This document shows, piece by piece, positions 34,758 through 43,433 of a stretch of 64,000 nucleotides of DNA. A program made the translations under genes and the position numbers. Within the stretch, counting starts at the first letter, position 1; every line of letters starts with the position of its first letter. The stretch lies in the NCBI GenBank assembly GCA_033851955.1, contig JAWSVK010000003.1, positions 1-64,000 of the forward strand, in the 5' to 3' direction. This DNA is from Profundibacter sp033851955. Lineage in GTDB: Bacteria; Pseudomonadota; Alphaproteobacteria; Rhodobacterales; Rhodobacteraceae. The notes beneath the pieces are model-generated. The model saw nothing but the letters and a program-made list of their open reading frames with translations, had not been told where the DNA came from and ran no database searches.

Positions 34758-34809
34758 CGGCACGGCCTTTGGAGCGGCAAAATGGGCACAATGCATAGGG
34801 AACGACTCG

Positions 34810-36351
34810 GTGAACGCAACAACTGACGATTGGGGGCCGTTTGGCCGCCCGCTGTTTGATGATCCCACTTCGCGGGCTTTGGCACGGGTTGGAGTTGTTG
34901 ATGTTGGATCCAACTCGGTTCGGTTGGTGGTATTCGATGGCGCCGCGCGTAGCCCCGCTTATTTTTACAACGAAAAAATCATGTGTGCGTTGGGGGCAGG
35001 ATTACCTGAAACGGGTCACTTAAATCCCAAAGGCCGCAAACGTGCCGTTGCCGCGATCCGTCGTTTTCAACTGCTGGCCGAGAGCATGGGCATCCCCCCC
35101 TTAACAGCGGTCGCGACTGCGGCGGTGCGCGACGCCCTTGATGGGCCAGATTTCTGCGCCGAGGTGTTGCGCGAAACCGGTCTAAAGATTTACGTAATCG
35201 ACGGCGAGGAAGAAGCCCGACTGTCCGCCCAAGGCGTTTTACTGGGCTGGCCCACCGCCAACGGGCTGGTCTGTGACATCGGTGGCTCATCCATGGAGTT
35301 GGCTGAAGTTGCGAATGGGCGCGTTGGGCGACGCTTAACCTCACCGCTAGGGCCGCTGAAATTGAGCGGTATTTCCGGCGGCAAAAAGGGGTTGAAGAAA
35401 CACATCAGCACCATCTTAGAAGATCTACACGCGCAAATTCCGGTCACGCCGAAACGTCTATTTTTGGTCGGCGGATCATGGCGCGCGATTGCACGACTGG
35501 ACATGTTACGTCGTGGCTATCCGCTGACAGTCCTGCACGAATACCGAATGACGCCCAAATCCGTGATGCAAACCGTCAAATGGATCAACCAAAACGATCT
35601 GGATGGTTTACGCAGCAAGACCGGTACGTCACAGGCCCGAATGGCATTGGTGCCCGTGGCCTGTGAGGTATTGAAACGCCTGGTGCGCACCTTCAAACCG
35701 CGCGAAATCGCGATCTCGAGCTATGGCATCCGTGAAGGCATGCTGTACGAACAGATGCCACAAAAATTGCGCAACCGTGACCCGCTGATTGAAGCCTGCC
35801 GTTTTTCTGAGAACAAAGATGCCCGCTGGCCAGGCTTTGGCAAAGGGTTGTTTCATTTCATAATGCCACTGTTCAAATCCGCCAATTCTGACCGAAAACG
35901 ACTGATTTTGGCCGCCTGTCTATTACATGACGTGACATGGCGCGCGCATCCAGACTATCGGGCTGAGGTGTGTTTTGATAACGCCACGCGCGCCAACCTG
36001 GGCGGCTTGCGCCATCGTGAACGGGTATTCTTGGGCCTCGCTCTGTTGCATCGTTATAAAAACAGCCGCCAGGGCACGAGGTTCGAACCGATGGTGGGAT
36101 TGCTATCAGAAAAAGACGCTATGGACGCTGAAGTATTGGGCAAAGCCATGCGTTTTGGAGCGATGCTGTCGGTCGATACTCTTTCAAGCATTGCAGAATT
36201 GCGGCTGTTTCCCAAGAAAAAACAGTTGGAATTGCGCCTGAATGAAAAGGGGCGTGGCCTCTTTGGCGAAGTTGCTCAATCGCGGTTCAATTCACTTGCA
36301 CGGAGTTTGGGCGCCGAAACCAAAGTGATGAATTTGAAAAAACAAAGCTGA
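34810..36351 (+). CDS. ppx: exopolyphosphatase
   Basis: 513 residues from a GTG at 34810. Ppx/GppA phosphatase with ASKHA motifs: GVVDVGSNSVRLVVFDG (about 28-44), ICDIGGSS-like VCDIGGSSMELAEV near 155, and AISSYGIREGM near 300. The C-terminal helical HD-like domain holds LLHDVTWRAHPDYR. It removes terminal phosphate from polyphosphate or hydrolyses pppGpp. It forms a unit with ppk1. Confidence 0.92.
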   Translation: MNATTDDWGPFGRPLFDDPTSRALARVGVVDVGSNSVRLVVFDGAARSPAYFYNEKIMCALGAGLPETGHLNPKGRKRAVAAIRRFQLLAESMGIPPLTAVATAAVRDALDGPDFCAEVLRETGLKIYVIDGEEEARLSAQGVLLGWPTANGLVCDIGGSSMELAEVANGRVGRRLTSPLGPLKLSGISGGKKGLKKHISTILEDLHAQIPVTPKRLFLVGGSWRAIARLDMLRRGYPLTVLHEYRMTPKSVMQTVKWINQNDLDGLRSKTGTSQARMALVPVACEVLKRLVRTFKPREIAISSYGIREGMLYEQMPQKLRNRDPLIEACRFSENKDARWPGFGKGLFHFIMPLFKSANSDRKRLILAACLLHDVTWRAHPDYRAEVCFDNATRANLGGLRHRERVFLGLALLHRYKNSRQGTRFEPMVGLLSEKDAMDAEVLGKAMRFGAMLSVDTLSSIAELRLFPKKKQLELRLNEKGRGLFGEVAQSRFNSLARSLGAETKVMNLKKQS

Positions 36352-36366
36352 GGCTAGATACCGCAT

Positions 36367-36410
36367 CAAAATCTTTGAAAGATTTTGCTCGTTTTCTTTC
36401 AAAGAAAACG
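36367..36410. terminator. twin AT-rich hairpins with complementary arms
   Basis: CAAAATCTTT-G-AAAGATTTTG at 36367-36387 and CGTTTTCTTT-C-AAAGAAAACG at 36390-36410 are two perfect 10-bp inverted repeats, two bases apart. The centre of the first (CTTTGAAAG) is the complement of the centre of the second (CTTTCAAAG), so they can also pair with each other. They sit between the convergent ends of ppx and a small exported protein. The AT-rich stems fit a bidirectional terminator or an extragenic repeat. Confidence 0.55.
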
Positions 36411-36433
36411 TTCTGCCCCTATAAATGTCGCAC

Positions 36434-36781
36434 TTAAAGTTCAATCTCTTCATTGCCTTTCGGCTCAATCCGCAGGGGTATTTTACGTCGAATGATTATG
36501 TCGCCATTGGGCAAGATTTCAGGCACGTGGTAATTGGTATAATCACCGATCATCCCCTGCAAATCTTCAAACGCAGGTCCCATCTGGTCAGCCAATCCTT
36601 GCAATTCATTCAAGGCGGGCTCCATTTCGCTCATCAACCCACGCAAAAGCAGTTTGGCCCCTTCCTCTATCAGGTTCAGTCCATCGCCCATCTCTCCCTT
36701 TTCCGTGCTCTCTTCGCTGCCCGCAAACGCAGGCGAAAGGGACATAAAAACGGCGAGGGTAAATGCAGTAGTCTGTTTCAT
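36434..36781 (-). CDS. small exported protein, unknown function
   Basis: 115 residues from the ATG at 36781. Signal peptide MKQTTAFTLAVFMSLSPAFA, then an amphipathic helical part (LIEEGAKLLLRGLMSEMEPALNELQGLADQM) and a tail IIIRRKIPLRIEPKGNEEIEL. It resembles a small family common in Rhodobacterales that public annotation often mislabels as an AAA ATPase; there is no P-loop. It lies 38 bp after the EEP-family gene on the same strand. Confidence 0.65.
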   Translation of the reverse strand: MKQTTAFTLAVFMSLSPAFAGSEESTEKGEMGDGLNLIEEGAKLLLRGLMSEMEPALNELQGLADQMGPAFEDLQGMIGDYTNYHVPEILPNGDIIIRRKIPLRIEPKGNEEIEL

Positions 36782-36818
36782 GCCACATATATAGGGCATC
36801 TCGCGCCCAATTATAAGG

Positions 36819-37844
36819 TCACAGTTCGAGATCAATCGTCACGGGGAAATGGTCGGATGCCGTAAGCAAGGCGTCTCGCAACGCGGGGACTTCATAACAC
36901 TCGGGATCCTCAAAAGGATGCCATATTCGCCATGTCGGCCCGCGCAACTTCAGATCATTCGACACCATAATATAGTCAAGAAGCACCGACAAAAAACGCT
37001 TTTCCCGTTTGATGTAGAAGCGCGAACTGGCGGGCTTCGCCCCCATTTTTCGGCTCAAAATCATTTCAGCGTGCGGGTCAAACAGGCAGTTTTCACCGTC
37101 TTCTCCCAGCACAATTTCAACGCTTGAACGACCAAACAGCTTTTCATATTCATCCAGGCCGGGACCATCGTTAAAATCGCCCAAAACCATGACGGAATCC
37201 GCTGCGGCCAAATGTGTTTCAACCCTCTGTCGCAACCAAATACATTGCGCCATTTGCTTGCGCCGGTTTTCAATCGCTTTGCGCATCACTTCAACTTTAC
37301 CACGCGCACCATGTGGGGCTTTGGATTTGATATGCACCCCAATCAATCGCAGCACAGCACCCGTCGTGGTTTGCAACGCCACCTCCAGAGGAGGTTTTGA
37401 GAATGTGATCAATTCTGGTGCCGCATCCACATCCAAATCCCGCCGAAAAACTCCATCAAAACGCGGCGCATCCGCGCTGCCTTTTTTACCTGTTTGCTCG
37501 CCTTTGGGGTCATGGATCGCAGTGACGATATCAGGATCGTAAAGCAGTGCAATCTCTTGTTGAGTAGCATTCTCAAACCCCAGCAATGCCTTTCGTGTGC
37601 GCAGCCCAAAATGCTTGGCAAAATTCTCCAGCGCCACGTCGCCATTGCGCCGCCGACTGCTGTCCGGAGCCTCGATGATCATAATCGCGTCGGCGTTCAT
37701 TGTCTGGAGGATCTTTGCAATCGCCTCAAGCTGCTGCACCCGCGTTACATCGCGCCGCCGCGACCAAGCGCCATCCAGCAACGGCAACCCGTCTTCGTCA
37801 AACAGACTGTCAAACCATTCAATATTATAGGTGGCGATCCGCAT
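36819..37844 (-). CDS. endonuclease/exonuclease/phosphatase-family protein
   Basis: 341 residues. The EEP fold motifs are visible: ATYNIEWFD at the start, IIEAPD (metal-binding Glu), VHIKSKAPHG, VLGDFNDGPG and the final SDHFPVTIDL with the catalytic Asp-His. There is no signal peptide. Members act on nucleic acids or phospho-lipids; the substrate is not predictable. It overlaps the TerB-DnaJ gene stop by one base (TGATG), so they are translated together. Confidence 0.85.
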   Translation of the reverse strand: MRIATYNIEWFDSLFDEDGLPLLDGAWSRRRDVTRVQQLEAIAKILQTMNADAIMIIEAPDSSRRRNGDVALENFAKHFGLRTRKALLGFENATQQEIALLYDPDIVTAIHDPKGEQTGKKGSADAPRFDGVFRRDLDVDAAPELITFSKPPLEVALQTTTGAVLRLIGVHIKSKAPHGARGKVEVMRKAIENRRKQMAQCIWLRQRVETHLAAADSVMVLGDFNDGPGLDEYEKLFGRSSVEIVLGEDGENCLFDPHAEMILSRKMGAKPASSRFYIKREKRFLSVLLDYIMVSNDLKLRGPTWRIWHPFEDPECYEVPALRDALLTASDHFPVTIDLEL

Positions 37845-38524
37845 CAGGCTGCGTCCTTACGGATTTCATCCCAAGCATTGTTAATCATCATCAAGCGCCC
37901 CTCGGCCAGTTTTACAGCCTCTTCAGGCACCCCTCTTGCCGCCATGCGGTCCGGATGGGTTTCCCGCACCAGCATGCGGTAAGCGGCCTGAATATCTGCC
38001 AGCGTAGTGCCCGGTGCAACACCCAATACATCATAAGGATCCGGCACGGCATCCTTGACAAATTGCGCTTTCATGGCGCGAAACTCGCGTTTTTCCATCT
38101 CGAATATATGTGCGACCCGGTCCAGAAAATCGTTTTCATTCGGGTGATACTCACCATCAGCCAAGGCGATATGAAACAACCCCTCCATAAGATCGCAAAG
38201 CGCCTCGCGTCGAGTGCCGAACATTGCTTTGATCCGGAACGCATATTCCTCAAAGCCCGCAACATCAGTGCGTGCCATATTGAAAATCCGCGCCGCATTG
38301 GCCTCTTCCTCAATTGGAATATTGAACACTTCGCGAAAGGCTGTCACCTCATCGCGGGTCACCAAACCGTCTGCTTTGGCCATCTTGGCCCCCAGCGCGA
38401 TCACCGCAATGGTAAAGCCGACTGATTGCTCAGGCGGCGTGCGAAGGCGCTCAAACACCTCGGACAGGCCCTCACCATGGGTAAGGGCAGACAGGGCGTC
38501 AGTTATACGGGTCCACAATGACAT
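37844..38524 (-). CDS. TerB/DnaJ-domain protein, DjlA-like
   Basis: 226 residues. The N-terminal ~150 residues form a TerB-like helical domain (GFTIAVIALGAKMAKADGLVT, DLMEGLFHIALADGEYHPNE). A J-domain follows at about 165-226 with DPYDVLGVAPGTTLADIQAAYRMLVRETHPDR carrying the HPD motif that activates DnaK. It is like DjlA without its N-terminal membrane helix. Confidence 0.85.
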   Translation of the reverse strand: MSLWTRITDALSALTHGEGLSEVFERLRTPPEQSVGFTIAVIALGAKMAKADGLVTRDEVTAFREVFNIPIEEEANAARIFNMARTDVAGFEEYAFRIKAMFGTRREALCDLMEGLFHIALADGEYHPNENDFLDRVAHIFEMEKREFRAMKAQFVKDAVPDPYDVLGVAPGTTLADIQAAYRMLVRETHPDRMAARGVPEEAVKLAEGRLMMINNAWDEIRKDAA

Positions 38525-38590
38525 GAATCTAGGATAGCGGGTAATTAACCGAGTGTCAGGTCACGTATTCAATAGTTTTTGAAATTGGGT

Positions 38591-39205
38591 TCAGCCCAAC
38601 ACACGAACCCCGTGCGGGGTCTGAATTTCAGCACGGTACCCTGCGTTCTTGCCATAAGAAATGCTGACACGCGGATCATTGAATGTACCCATCAGCGCTG
38701 CATTTATGGCTGGCGCCTCAGGATGGATAATCTCCAACGCTTGCAATCGACAGCCAACATCAGGAAGGCGTGTGGCTGGATGCGCGGTACCATGCCACTG
38801 GATCAAAGCTGGGTACAGGTTATCAAAAGGCAGTTTTCCATCCGCGGGCACAGCCATCTGCCAGCTTAAATCGCCACGCGTTAAGGAAATAGGCGACCCG
38901 ACACCGTTGGGGCTGGACGCGATTTGCGCGGCCATGTCACCGGTGCGGCAAATCCAGTTGGTCAACCGTGGCGCGTCGCTGAAATTGTCCAAATCAAACC
39001 AGCGCGGATGGGCAGGTGCTGGCGCATCTGGATCTATCGAAATCACCTCCAGATACACGTCCCCCAACCCAAGCAACCTGTTGTGGGTGCCCATCAGTGG
39101 GTGCGCGCCGCCGCTCGCCAAAGAAACGCCCAAAGCCTCCTCAACGACCGCGACACCTTCGTTAAGCGTTGCGGCTGCCACGGCCAAGTGATCCAACTCT
39201 AACAT
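38591..39205 (-). CDS. VOC-superfamily protein (Glyoxalase_3-like)
   Basis: 204 residues from the ATG at 39205, with AAGAAGGAACGAA before it. It opens LELDHLAVAAATLNEGVAVVEEALGV, the vicinal-oxygen-chelate pattern with a metal-binding His, and has GTHNRLLGLGDVYLEVISIDP as the next strand pair. It fits the Glyoxalase-like domain family of unknown function. It directly follows mcmA, but it is longer than and not clearly homologous to methylmalonyl-CoA epimerase. Confidence 0.75.
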   Translation of the reverse strand: MLELDHLAVAAATLNEGVAVVEEALGVSLASGGAHPLMGTHNRLLGLGDVYLEVISIDPDAPAPAHPRWFDLDNFSDAPRLTNWICRTGDMAAQIASSPNGVGSPISLTRGDLSWQMAVPADGKLPFDNLYPALIQWHGTAHPATRLPDVGCRLQALEIIHPEAPAINAALMGTFNDPRVSISYGKNAGYRAEIQTPHGVRVLG

Positions 39206-39210
39206 TTCGT

Positions 39211-39250
39211 TCCTTCTTCTTTTCACAAATATCTGCCCGCGCGGCAGCGC
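39211..39250 (+). repeat. dispersed gene-end repeat, diverged copy
   Basis: TCCTTCTTCTTTTCACAAAT then ATCTGCCCGCGCGGCAGCG is a diverged relative of the repeats at 6321 and 18113 (CTTCTTCTTGCnnnAAATACCTGCGCCGCAGG). It lies between mcmA and the VOC gene and also supplies the VOC ribosome site on the minus strand. Confidence 0.4.
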
Positions 39251-39260
39251 TTAATACCTC

Positions 39261-41393
39261 TTATCCCTTGTCTTCACGAAGGATGCGCAAAATATCTTGT
39301 GCTGCTTCGGGAATATTGGTGCCGGGCCCAAAAATCGCCTTTACGCCAGCTTTATACAGGAAATCATAGTCTTGCTGCGGAATGACGCCGCCGCAAATGA
39401 CGATGATGTCATCGGCACCGGCGGCTTTCAATGCTTCAACCAGCTTGGGGGCCAGCGTTTTGTGTCCAGCGGCTTGCGACGAAATCCCGACCACATGCAC
39501 GTCATTGTCGACGGCGTCTTGTGCGGCCTCCTCTGGGGTTTGGAACAGCGGGCCGACGTCCACATCAAAGCCGATGTCAGCAAAAGCGGTGGCAATCACT
39601 TTGGCACCGCGATCATGGCCGTCCTGACCCATTTTCACCACCAACATCCGTGGACGACGCCCCTCGTCGGTGGCGAAATCCTCAACTGATTTCTGGATCG
39701 CTGCAAAGCCCTCGTCACCTTCATAGGCCGCACCATATACGCCTGCGAGGGTTTTGACCTCAGCGCGGTGCCGCCCGAACGTTTTCTCCATCGCCATGCT
39801 GATCTCTCCTACTGTCGCCCGCGCCCGCGCCGCGTCAATCGCAATTTCCAACAAGTTACCCCTGCCAGAAGCCGCCGCCACCTCCAACGCGCTCAAGGCC
39901 GCGTCGCAGGCCGCTTGGTCGCGTGTGGCACGGATATCTTTCAGACGCGCAACCTGATTTTCGCGCACTGCCACGTTGTCGACGTCCAGAATATCGATAT
40001 CATCTTCAACCTCCAGCCGGAATTTATTCAACCCAACAACGACCTCATCGCCACGATCCACCGCCGCTTGCCGACGGGCCGCTGATTCCTCGATTCGCAG
40101 TTTTGGCATCCCCGAGGCCACGGCCTTGGTCATGCCGCCCATAGCGTCGACTTCTTCGATGATTTTCCAGGCTTCGTCCGCCATATCTGCCGTCATTTTT
40201 TCGACGTAGTATGACCCGGCCAGCGGGTCGACCACTTTGGTTATACCCGTCTCATTCTGCAAAATCAGCTGCGTGTTGCGGGCGATGCGGGCCGAGAAAT
40301 CGGTTGGCAGGGCAATCGCCTCATCAAAGGCGTTGGTGTGCAAGGACTGGGTGCCGCCCAGCACCGCGCTCATGGCTTCATAGGCCGTGCGCACCACATT
40401 GTTGTAGGGGTCTTGTTCCTGCAAGGACACGCCTGATGTTTGACAATGGGTGCGCAACATCGTGGATTTTTCGTCCTTTGGGTTAAATTCAGACATGATT
40501 TTATGCCACAGGAACCGGGCGGCGCGCAGCTTGGCCGCCTCCATGAAAAAGTTCATGCCGATGGCAAAGAAGAACGACAACCGCCCCGCAAAAGCATCCA
40601 CATCCATGCCCCGATCAATGGCGGCGCGCACGTATTCGCGCCCATCAGCCAGCGTGAAGGCCAGCTCTTGCACAAGGTTCGCGCCGGCCTCTTGCATGTG
40701 ATAGCCCGAGATCGAGATTGAGTTGTACTTCGGCATGTTTTTTGACGTAAATTCGATAATGTCACTGACGATGCGCATCGAGGGTTCTGGTGGATAAATA
40801 TAGGTGTTGCGCACCATAAATTCTTTGAGGACATCGTTCTGGATCGTCCCTGAAAGAGCGGCGCGATCAACGCCTTGTTCTTCGCCCGCCACAATAAAGC
40901 TGGCCAAAACTGGAATGACGGCACCGTTCATTGTCATTGAGACCGACACTTTTTCCAGTGGGATACCGTTAAACAGGATTTTCATATCTTCAACAGAATC
41001 AATCGCGACGCCCGCCTTGCCGACATCGCCAACCACGCGATCATGATCAGAATCGTAACCGCGGTGGGTGGCCAGATCAAAGGCAACTGAAACCCCCTGC
41101 TGGCCCGCCGCCAGCGCGCGGCGATAAAAGGCGTTGCTTTCCTCAGCGGTCGAGAACCCAGCGTATTGTCGAATGGTCCAAGGCCGCCCGGTGTACATGG
41201 TGCTGCGCGGCCCGCGTGTGAACGGCGCTTCTCCTGGCATGCTGCCCATATGGGCCAACCCTTCGGCATCCTCAGCGGTGTAAACCGGTTGCACGTCGAT
41301 GCCTTCGGGCGTTTGCCATGTCAGCTCGTCCAGTTTGCGCCCTCGCAGTTCTTTTTCTGCGCGCGCGGCCCATGTCTGTTTTTGCGTCGTCAT
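39261..41393 (-). CDS. mcmA: methylmalonyl-CoA mutase
   Basis: 710 residues, the single-chain adenosylcobalamin mutase that turns (R)-methylmalonyl-CoA into succinyl-CoA. The N-terminal TIM-barrel half shows TMYTGRPWTIRQYAGFSTAEESN and LHTNAFDEAIALPT. The C-terminal B12 domain has the base-off motif DGHDRG near 588-593 (D-x-H-x-x-G). The start follows GAGGACAAACAG. It is the last of the pccB-pccA-mcmA enzyme set on this strand. A decayed copy of its first ~28 codons lies about 1.1 kb upstream. Confidence 0.96.
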   Translation of the reverse strand: MTTQKQTWAARAEKELRGRKLDELTWQTPEGIDVQPVYTAEDAEGLAHMGSMPGEAPFTRGPRSTMYTGRPWTIRQYAGFSTAEESNAFYRRALAAGQQGVSVAFDLATHRGYDSDHDRVVGDVGKAGVAIDSVEDMKILFNGIPLEKVSVSMTMNGAVIPVLASFIVAGEEQGVDRAALSGTIQNDVLKEFMVRNTYIYPPEPSMRIVSDIIEFTSKNMPKYNSISISGYHMQEAGANLVQELAFTLADGREYVRAAIDRGMDVDAFAGRLSFFFAIGMNFFMEAAKLRAARFLWHKIMSEFNPKDEKSTMLRTHCQTSGVSLQEQDPYNNVVRTAYEAMSAVLGGTQSLHTNAFDEAIALPTDFSARIARNTQLILQNETGITKVVDPLAGSYYVEKMTADMADEAWKIIEEVDAMGGMTKAVASGMPKLRIEESAARRQAAVDRGDEVVVGLNKFRLEVEDDIDILDVDNVAVRENQVARLKDIRATRDQAACDAALSALEVAAASGRGNLLEIAIDAARARATVGEISMAMEKTFGRHRAEVKTLAGVYGAAYEGDEGFAAIQKSVEDFATDEGRRPRMLVVKMGQDGHDRGAKVIATAFADIGFDVDVGPLFQTPEEAAQDAVDNDVHVVGISSQAAGHKTLAPKLVEALKAAGADDIIVICGGVIPQQDYDFLYKAGVKAIFGPGTNIPEAAQDILRILREDKG

Positions 41394-41444
41394 CTGTTTG
41401 TCCTCTTTATATTTTCAGTGGCCGCAGGTTTGTCCTGCGCGTCG

Positions 41445-42314
41445 TCACCGTGGATTGTCTTCAAATGTTGCAATGCCATCCGCGCCACCGCGCAGCCATG
41501 CAATGTCTTGGGCATAAAGTTTCTGGAACTCAGCAATTTGCTGGGCATCATAGGGTTGCCAGCGGGTTGATCCTTCGGGGATTTTGGCTGCGAGAGCATT
41601 GTGTCCGCCCTCAATCAGCACCTGCCGAAGTTTCGAGCGCCCAACTGAGGCATTGTGCCAATCCCCAAGGCCGTCCTTTTGGAACGGGACTGTTCCGCCG
41701 CTAAGCAGGGTCAGTTGATCGTGCAACCGACCCGTCATCGTTTCAAACGACCAAACCACCAATTCGGCTGATGGAAATATGCTGGAAATTTCGGTTAGGA
41801 TAGTACGCCAACGCCGCGGCTGCGCGACCAAGCTGTTGATTTTCTGCATATTGGGAATTGCGCGCCCCCGTTCAATCAGAAAGGTCAGAACCGAGGCCCA
41901 GTAGTCTTCGTAGGATCGGACCACGAAAACCACCCGTTTGCAGCGCCCCTCAAACCCATCAACAAATCGCAGCAATCGCCCATGCAGTTCTTGATAGAGG
42001 CTGGCATTTGTAAGGTTTCCCCACATCGAACCGATCATGTTTTCTTCACTGACGATCACAGATTTAACACCACGTGCTTCGAGCCTGTTCAACGCCTTTC
42101 GAATTCGATCACAAGAGTGTTCACCACGCAAAATCTCTTCGCGCGTCAATGCATTTGGTTTTTTGTGAAGCCCATCAAACATTCCTGAGCGCGTCTGCTT
42201 TGGCCCCCAAAACTCGGTGCCCATTTCTGCCAACTTATCGCGGTGCGTTTCCAAATACCGCTGGAGTGTGGTTGTGCCAGTGCGATGTGCACCCAGATGC
42301 AGCGTTACATCCAC
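41445..42314 (-). CDS. sulfotransferase-like P-loop protein, copy 1
   Basis: 289 residues from a GTG at 42314. It opens MDVTLHLGAHRTGTTTLQRY, a PAPS-binding-type loop (GAHRTGTTTLQ), and has the 3'-phosphate-binding-like region FVVRSYEDYWASVL near 155. It pairs with the gene at 42483-43433; the two are about half identical along the full length and share SEENMIGxMWxNLT and DWHNAS. The acceptor is unknown. It lies 51 bp before mcmA. Confidence 0.78.
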   Translation of the reverse strand: MDVTLHLGAHRTGTTTLQRYLETHRDKLAEMGTEFWGPKQTRSGMFDGLHKKPNALTREEILRGEHSCDRIRKALNRLEARGVKSVIVSEENMIGSMWGNLTNASLYQELHGRLLRFVDGFEGRCKRVVFVVRSYEDYWASVLTFLIERGRAIPNMQKINSLVAQPRRWRTILTEISSIFPSAELVVWSFETMTGRLHDQLTLLSGGTVPFQKDGLGDWHNASVGRSKLRQVLIEGGHNALAAKIPEGSTRWQPYDAQQIAEFQKLYAQDIAWLRGGADGIATFEDNPR

Positions 42315-42427
42315 GAGCGTAATGCTCCGCCACCAAAGGCCACGCTTGGCACACCGAAACCAATGCAGATTGATCGCAAACAGCGTTCACTGGTGGTGCT
42401 GATCGGCTCCACGCATCGTTGGACGCT

Positions 42428-42511
42428 TGGTTGCCGAGTCAACCCCTTGGCCGCCCCCCTGCATCTCTCTTTCCCAGTGTGCTTAGCCCACTTGGGTGTC
42501 TTCTCGGTCAT
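42428..42511 (-). pseudogene. decayed copy of the mcmA 5' end
   Basis: On the minus strand an ATG at 42511 with AAAGAGGACA before it begins MTEKTPKWAKHTGKERCRGA. This lines up with the start of mcmA, MTTQKQTWAARAEKELRGRK (ribosome site AAAGAGGACA too), with shared M-T, W-A, K-E and later L-T and Q-P. The upstream 20-odd bases (CACCTGCGGCCgttgGAAA versus AACCTGCGGCCactgAAAA) match as well. The frame runs on to 42305 with no further mcmA likeness. It is best read as the tail of a tandem duplication. Confidence 0.6.
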
Positions 42512-43433
42512 GGAAATGTCCTCTTTCCGTTTCCAACGGCCGCAGGTGTGTCCCTGCTGGTCCGTTGTTTGAATTCTCTGCATATGTCGCAACGCCGTCG
42601 GCACCACTGCGCAGCCATGCGATATCTTCGTCGTATTGAGCCTGAAAAGCAGCGATGTGGTGATCGCCAAATGGTTGCCAGCGACTGTAATCATCCGGCA
42701 TCGCCTTTGCTTTGGCCAGATTACCACGATCAACCAAAATCTGACGCAGTTTGGCGCATCCGGCTGACGCGTTGTGCCAATCGTTCCGCCCCCGCATATG
42801 TTCAGGCACGGCCCCGTCATTTAGCAGCGCCAACTGATGATCCACTTGACCCAACATGCCTTCAAACGGCCAAACCAACACTTCGGCTTGCGGAAACACT
42901 GATGCCACTTCGCAAATGACGTCGCGCCAACGACGTGGCTGCGTTACCAAATAGTCCAATTCATGTGCGTCGGGCATTCTGCGCCCGCGTTCGACCATAT
43001 AATTAAGCACCGACGCCCAGTATTTATCATAGGACCGAATCGAGATCGTCACACGCTTACAATGCAGACCAAATGCATTTGCAAACCTGTCCATCCGCGC
43101 TTGCACGTCGGGATATAATTGCCCGACAGTCAAATTATCCCACATTGCGCCAATCATGTTTTCTTCGCTTACAATCAGGGATTTAACACCAGAAATATCA
43201 AGACGGCCAATCTCCATCTGGATTAATCCAGATGAGCGCGCGCCACGAAGCAGGGCGTCATGATTTATGTTGCAAGGTCTTTTAACCAAACCGCTGAACA
43301 GCCCCGATCGCGTCCGGTTTGGGCCCCAAAATTCTGTGCCCATACTGTTCAGGTTATCCCGATTGTTTTCGAGATATTTTTGCAAAGTTGTAGTGCCGGT
43401 ACGATGCGCACCGATGTGCAAAATAACGTCCAT
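42483..43433 (-). CDS. sulfotransferase-like P-loop protein, copy 2
   Basis: 316 residues from the ATG at 43433; the longer frame to 43499 is less likely because copy 1 starts at the same MDV. It shares the HIGAHRTGTTTLQKY loop and the whole body with copy 1. The C-terminal ~27 residues (from NSNNGPAGTHLRPLE on) have no match in copy 1; they read through what is spacer after copy 1 and into the mcmA remnant in another frame, so the old stop was lost. GGAG stands 11 bases before the ATG, as in copy 1. Confidence 0.75.
   Translation of the reverse strand: MDVILHIGAHRTGTTTLQKYLENNRDNLNSMGTEFWGPNRTRSGLFSGLVKRPCNINHDALLRGARSSGLIQMEIGRLDISGVKSLIVSEENMIGAMWDNLTVGQLYPDVQARMDRFANAFGLHCKRVTISIRSYDKYWASVLNYMVERGRRMPDAHELDYLVTQPRRWRDVICEVASVFPQAEVLVWPFEGMLGQVDHQLALLNDGAVPEHMRGRNDWHNASAGCAKLRQILVDRGNLAKAKAMPDDYSRWQPFGDHHIAAFQAQYDEDIAWLRSGADGVATYAENSNNGPAGTHLRPLETERGHFHDREDTQVG

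Noticed and set aside
36060..36095. GAGGTTCGAACC string resembling a tRNA T-arm
   Set aside because: It is inside the ppx coding frame and no tRNA cloverleaf can be formed around it.
42305..42820. 171-codon minus-strand open frame across the sulfotransferase spacer
   Set aside because: Its first 100 codons are a shadow of copy 2; only the part from the ATG at 42511 is meaningful, as the mcmA remnant.
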